Source of the DNA: JAFGIT01 sp016929465 [NCBI: Candidatus Coatesbacteria bacterium]
GTDB taxonomy: Bacteria > B130-G9
Direction of reading: 5' to 3'
NCBI GenBank assembly: GCA_016929465.1
Contig: JAFGIT010000051.1
Coordinates: forward strand, 1 to 9,451
Length of the DNA stretch: 9,451 nucleotides
Shown here: positions 7,371 to 9,451 of the stretch, one piece after another
Layout of the letters: the number at the start of each line of letters is the position of its first letter
Position numbering within the stretch: the first letter of the stretch is position 1
Program-made: the position numbers and the translations under genes
The notes under the pieces: model-generated
Told to the model about the DNA's origin: nothing
Seen by the model: only the letters and a program-made list of their open reading frames with translations
Databases searched by the model: none

Positions 7371-8423
7371 CTATTGAGCAGCGCGCCTTGCCCTTGTTGG
7401 CAGGCAATCCGCAATGATCAGAAATAATATAGCAAGCAGAAGCGGATACTGGAACCTCTCGTTGTAGATTGTGTAGGTCCTCGATTGCAGCTCCTTTGTC
7501 GCCATCTCAGAAATGGCGGTCCAGACAGGCGTGATCTCTCCTCGCTCGCCGGTAATCGGGACTATCTTCCCGCTCGTTAGGTCGGCAATTCTCGATAATC
7601 CAGTCAGATTGAGCCTGGACACAATGACACTCCCATCTCTGTCTTTTCTGTATTCCAGGAGACCTCCCTCTTCGGAACGAACTGGAAGCGGCGCGCCTTT
7701 GCCGGTGCCGATACCCAGGACGTGTATCACAACACCTTGTTCAGCGGCTTCCTTGGCTGCGGCGTCCAAATCCCCTGAATGGCTCTCGCCGTCCGAGAGA
7801 ACGACTAGCGTTTTGTACTTTCGTTCATCTACAGCAAAAAGATTACTGGCCTTCTCGATTGCTGAGGGAAGCGCCGTTCCACCGACCTCGACCGACCCTA
7901 CTTGAACACTCGATAGGAACATGGAGAACGCGCCATAATCCAGCGTCAGAGGGCACTGTACGCGCGCTCTGCCAGCGAAGACAACGAGCGCCACCCTATT
8001 GCCCTCGAGCCGCTCGAGCAGCTTCTGGATCTCCAGCTTCGCCCTCTCGAACCTGCTCGGCGCCACATCCTCGGCAGACATGCTCCTCGAAGTATCGAGA
8101 AGAAACACGACGTCAACGCCCTCGGCCTTCAGCTCGATGGTGCGCTCCCCGAGTCTCGGCCCGGCAAGGGCAACAAGCGTGAATGCGACGGCGCCGATAT
8201 ACAGCCCGGCCTTCAGTCTCTTTCTCTTGGGGTCAACAGAATCGGTGAGACGATTGAGAACGGGAGTGGCTGCGAAGCCGGACAGGATTCTCCTGCCGCG
8301 GTTTTCTGACCAGCGGTAGAGAAGCACCAGAAGGGCCACAACAAATGGTATCAAATATAGATAGAAAGGATCACCGAAGCCGCTATTTATCGACTCAGAG
8401 ATTCTTTGAAATAAGTTGCCCAT
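7371..8423 (-). CDS. batB: BatB-type von Willebrand factor A membrane protein
   Basis: The product is 350 residues from the ATG at 8423; a GTG directly before it at 8426 would add one residue. A membrane helix lies at about 22-36 (LYLIPFVVALLVLLY) and a second near 74-88 (YIGAVAFTLVALAG). The periplasm-facing VWA domain spans about 102-310, and a closing helix (YPLLLAILFLIIADCL) lies near the C terminus. The metal-ion-dependent adhesion site is complete: DTSRS (D110, S112, S114), a Thr in GGTAL (183) and Asp in SDGES (211). The stretch SAEDVAPSRFERAKLEIQ, followed later by FAGRARVQCPLTLDYGAF, is characteristic of BatB rather than BatA. The VWA face probably binds partner proteins in a divalent-metal-dependent way. 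It is the first gene of the Bat block, 115 bases after tex on the same strand, and no batA precedes it. Its Shine-Dalgarno site is weak (GGGCGG). Confidence 0.9.
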   Translation of the reverse strand: MGNLFQRISESINSGFGDPFYLYLIPFVVALLVLLYRWSENRGRRILSGFAATPVLNRLTDSVDPKRKRLKAGLYIGAVAFTLVALAGPRLGERTIELKAEGVDVVFLLDTSRSMSAEDVAPSRFERAKLEIQKLLERLEGNRVALVVFAGRARVQCPLTLDYGAFSMFLSSVQVGSVEVGGTALPSAIEKASNLFAVDERKYKTLVVLSDGESHSGDLDAAAKEAAEQGVVIHVLGIGTGKGAPLPVRSEEGGLLEYRKDRDGSVIVSRLNLTGLSRIADLTSGKIVPITGERGEITPVWTAISEMATKELQSRTYTIYNERFQYPLLLAILFLIIADCLPTRARRAAQ

Positions 8424-8426
8424 CAC

Positions 8427-8538
8427 AACCGCCCGTTTCAGACGTCCTACAGATCCTGAATTCTCTTAGTCATACGTTTAACAAGCGATGGAGTAGAACT
8501 GTTCGGAAGGCCGATGCGCGCGCTCAGCGGTCTCTGCG
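8427..8538 (-). other. Intergenic gap between tex and batB
   Basis: This gap of about 112 bases is where a promoter for the Bat genes would be expected. On the minus strand a TTGTTA hexamer is present, but the hexamer 17 bases downstream (ATTCAG) is a poor -10, and a TATGAC farther on has no good -35. I found no clear stem-loop terminator after tex. Whether batB has its own promoter or is read through from tex cannot be decided from the sequence. Confidence 0.5.
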
Positions 8539-9450
8539 TCAATCCGCGTCCTTCATGGAAAGCGAAATTCGACGCCTTTCGATATCGACGGATAGCACCT
8601 TTACAGAGACCTTCTGCCCTGCCTTTACTACATCTGCCGGGTTCTTGACGAAGCGGTTTGCCAGGTTGCTGATATGCACCAGCCCGTCCTGATGAACGCC
8701 TATATCGACGAATGCCCCGAACGCGGTGACGTTCGTCACGATCCCCGGGAGCTGCATGCCCTCCTCCAGGTCCTGCATCGTCATGACGCCCTCTTTGAAC
8801 GAGAATATCTCGAAGCTCTTGCGCGGATCACGACCGGGGGCCGCGAGCTCTTTCAGGATATCATTCAGCGTCGGCAGGCCGATCGCGTCCGTGATGTACC
8901 TGTTTACATTTATCTTCCTTCGGAATTGCTCATCCCGGATGAGGTCCTTGATGGCACATCCGGCGTCCGCGGCCATCCTATCGACTATTCCGTAGCTCTC
9001 GGGGTGCACGCCCGAAGCATCGAGCGGATTCTTCGCATTCTGGATCCTCAGGAATCCGGCCGCCTGTTCGAAGGCCTTCGGCCCGAGTCGACTCACCTTG
9101 CTGAGCTCACGACGTGAGGCGAACGCGCCGTTCTGCGCACGATGCTCCACGATATTCTTTGCCAGCTGCGGGCCAAGTCCAGAGACATAAGAGAGCAACT
9201 CTCGGCTCGCGGTATTCAGATCGACCCCGACCTTGTTCACGCAGCTTATCACAACCTCGTCGAGGCTTCGCTTGAGCTCGGACTGATCAACATCGTGCTG
9301 GTACTGGCCGACGCCAATCGATTTCGGGTCGATCTTCACGAGCTCAGAGAGGGGGTCCATGAGCCTCCTTCCGATGGAGACTGCACTGCGGACTGTCGCA
9401 TCGAGGTCGGGAAACTCGGACCTCGCAACGTCAGAGGTCGAATAGATTGA
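8539..9450 (-). CDS. tex: Tex transcription accessory protein, C-terminal part
   Basis: The frame is open from the right edge; 303 residues of the C-terminal part are visible and the start lies outside. The first residues ([20 protein letters not shown], then [20 protein letters not shown]) and [10 protein letters not shown] match the conserved Tex core just after its RNase-H-like YqgF domain. A helix-hairpin-helix region follows ([20 protein letters not shown], then [20 protein letters not shown]), then the [11 protein letters not shown] motif. An S1 RNA-binding domain occupies about the last 80 residues ([20 protein letters not shown], then DGLVHISNL and [11 protein letters not shown]). The protein stops three residues after the S1 core, with no extra C-terminal extension as in some enterobacterial forms. 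Tex is a widespread cytoplasmic RNA-binding protein acting with the transcription machinery. An ATG at 9360 is internal, not the start. Confidence 0.96.
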   Translation of the reverse strand, partial: SIYSTSDVARSEFPDLDATVRSAVSIGRRLMDPLSELVKIDPKSIGVGQYQHDVDQSELKRSLDEVVISCVNKVGVDLNTASRELLSYVSGLGPQLAKNIVEHRAQNGAFASRRELSKVSRLGPKAFEQAAGFLRIQNAKNPLDASGVHPESYGIVDRMAADAGCAIKDLIRDEQFRRKINVNRYITDAIGLPTLNDILKELAAPGRDPRKSFEIFSFKEGVMTMQDLEEGMQLPGIVTNVTAFGAFVDIGVHQDGLVHISNLANRFVKNPADVVKAGQKVSVKVLSVDIERRRISLSMKDAD

Positions 9451-9451
9451 A

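Overview
The window reads as chromosomal DNA of a diderm (Gram-negative-type) bacterium with moderate, slightly GC-rich composition. The phylum cannot be fixed from the sequence alone. The diderm reading rests on an AsmA-type envelope protein and on several exported proteins with clear signal peptides. Every gene I can support lies on the minus strand, so in transcription order the window runs from right to left. No tRNA, rRNA, CRISPR array, IS element or phage gene was seen.

In transcription order: (1) 9450-8539, the C-terminal part of Tex, an RNA-binding transcription accessory protein, cut by the window edge. (2) 8423-3815, four consecutive Bat genes: batB (von Willebrand A protein), batC (TPR protein with a Gln-rich tail), batD (605-residue 'oxygen tolerance' membrane protein) and batE (TPR, two membrane segments, SH3-like domain). 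These are tightly packed, with gaps of 1 to about 43 bases; batD has a GTG start and batE a probable TTG start. (3) 3748-3041, an unrecognised membrane protein with an N-terminal zinc ribbon. (4) A 188-base gap holding a weak inverted repeat and an AT-rich, -10-like element. (5) 2852-1, a very large AsmA/YhdP-like protein of at least 950 residues that runs off the left edge with no stop codon.

The Bat proteins probably form one inner-membrane assembly: BatB offers a metal-dependent VWA surface, BatC and BatE offer TPR surfaces in the periplasm, and BatD is a large periplasmic protein anchored near its C terminus. Such clusters normally begin with a MoxR AAA+ ATPase gene and a DUF58 gene. Here those genes, and batA, are absent and tex lies directly upstream, so any MoxR partner must be encoded elsewhere. 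The zinc-ribbon gene follows batE by 66 bases and may belong to the same transcript. I see no clearly new system; the zinc-ribbon protein and the reduced, MoxR-less Bat cluster are the points most worth following up.
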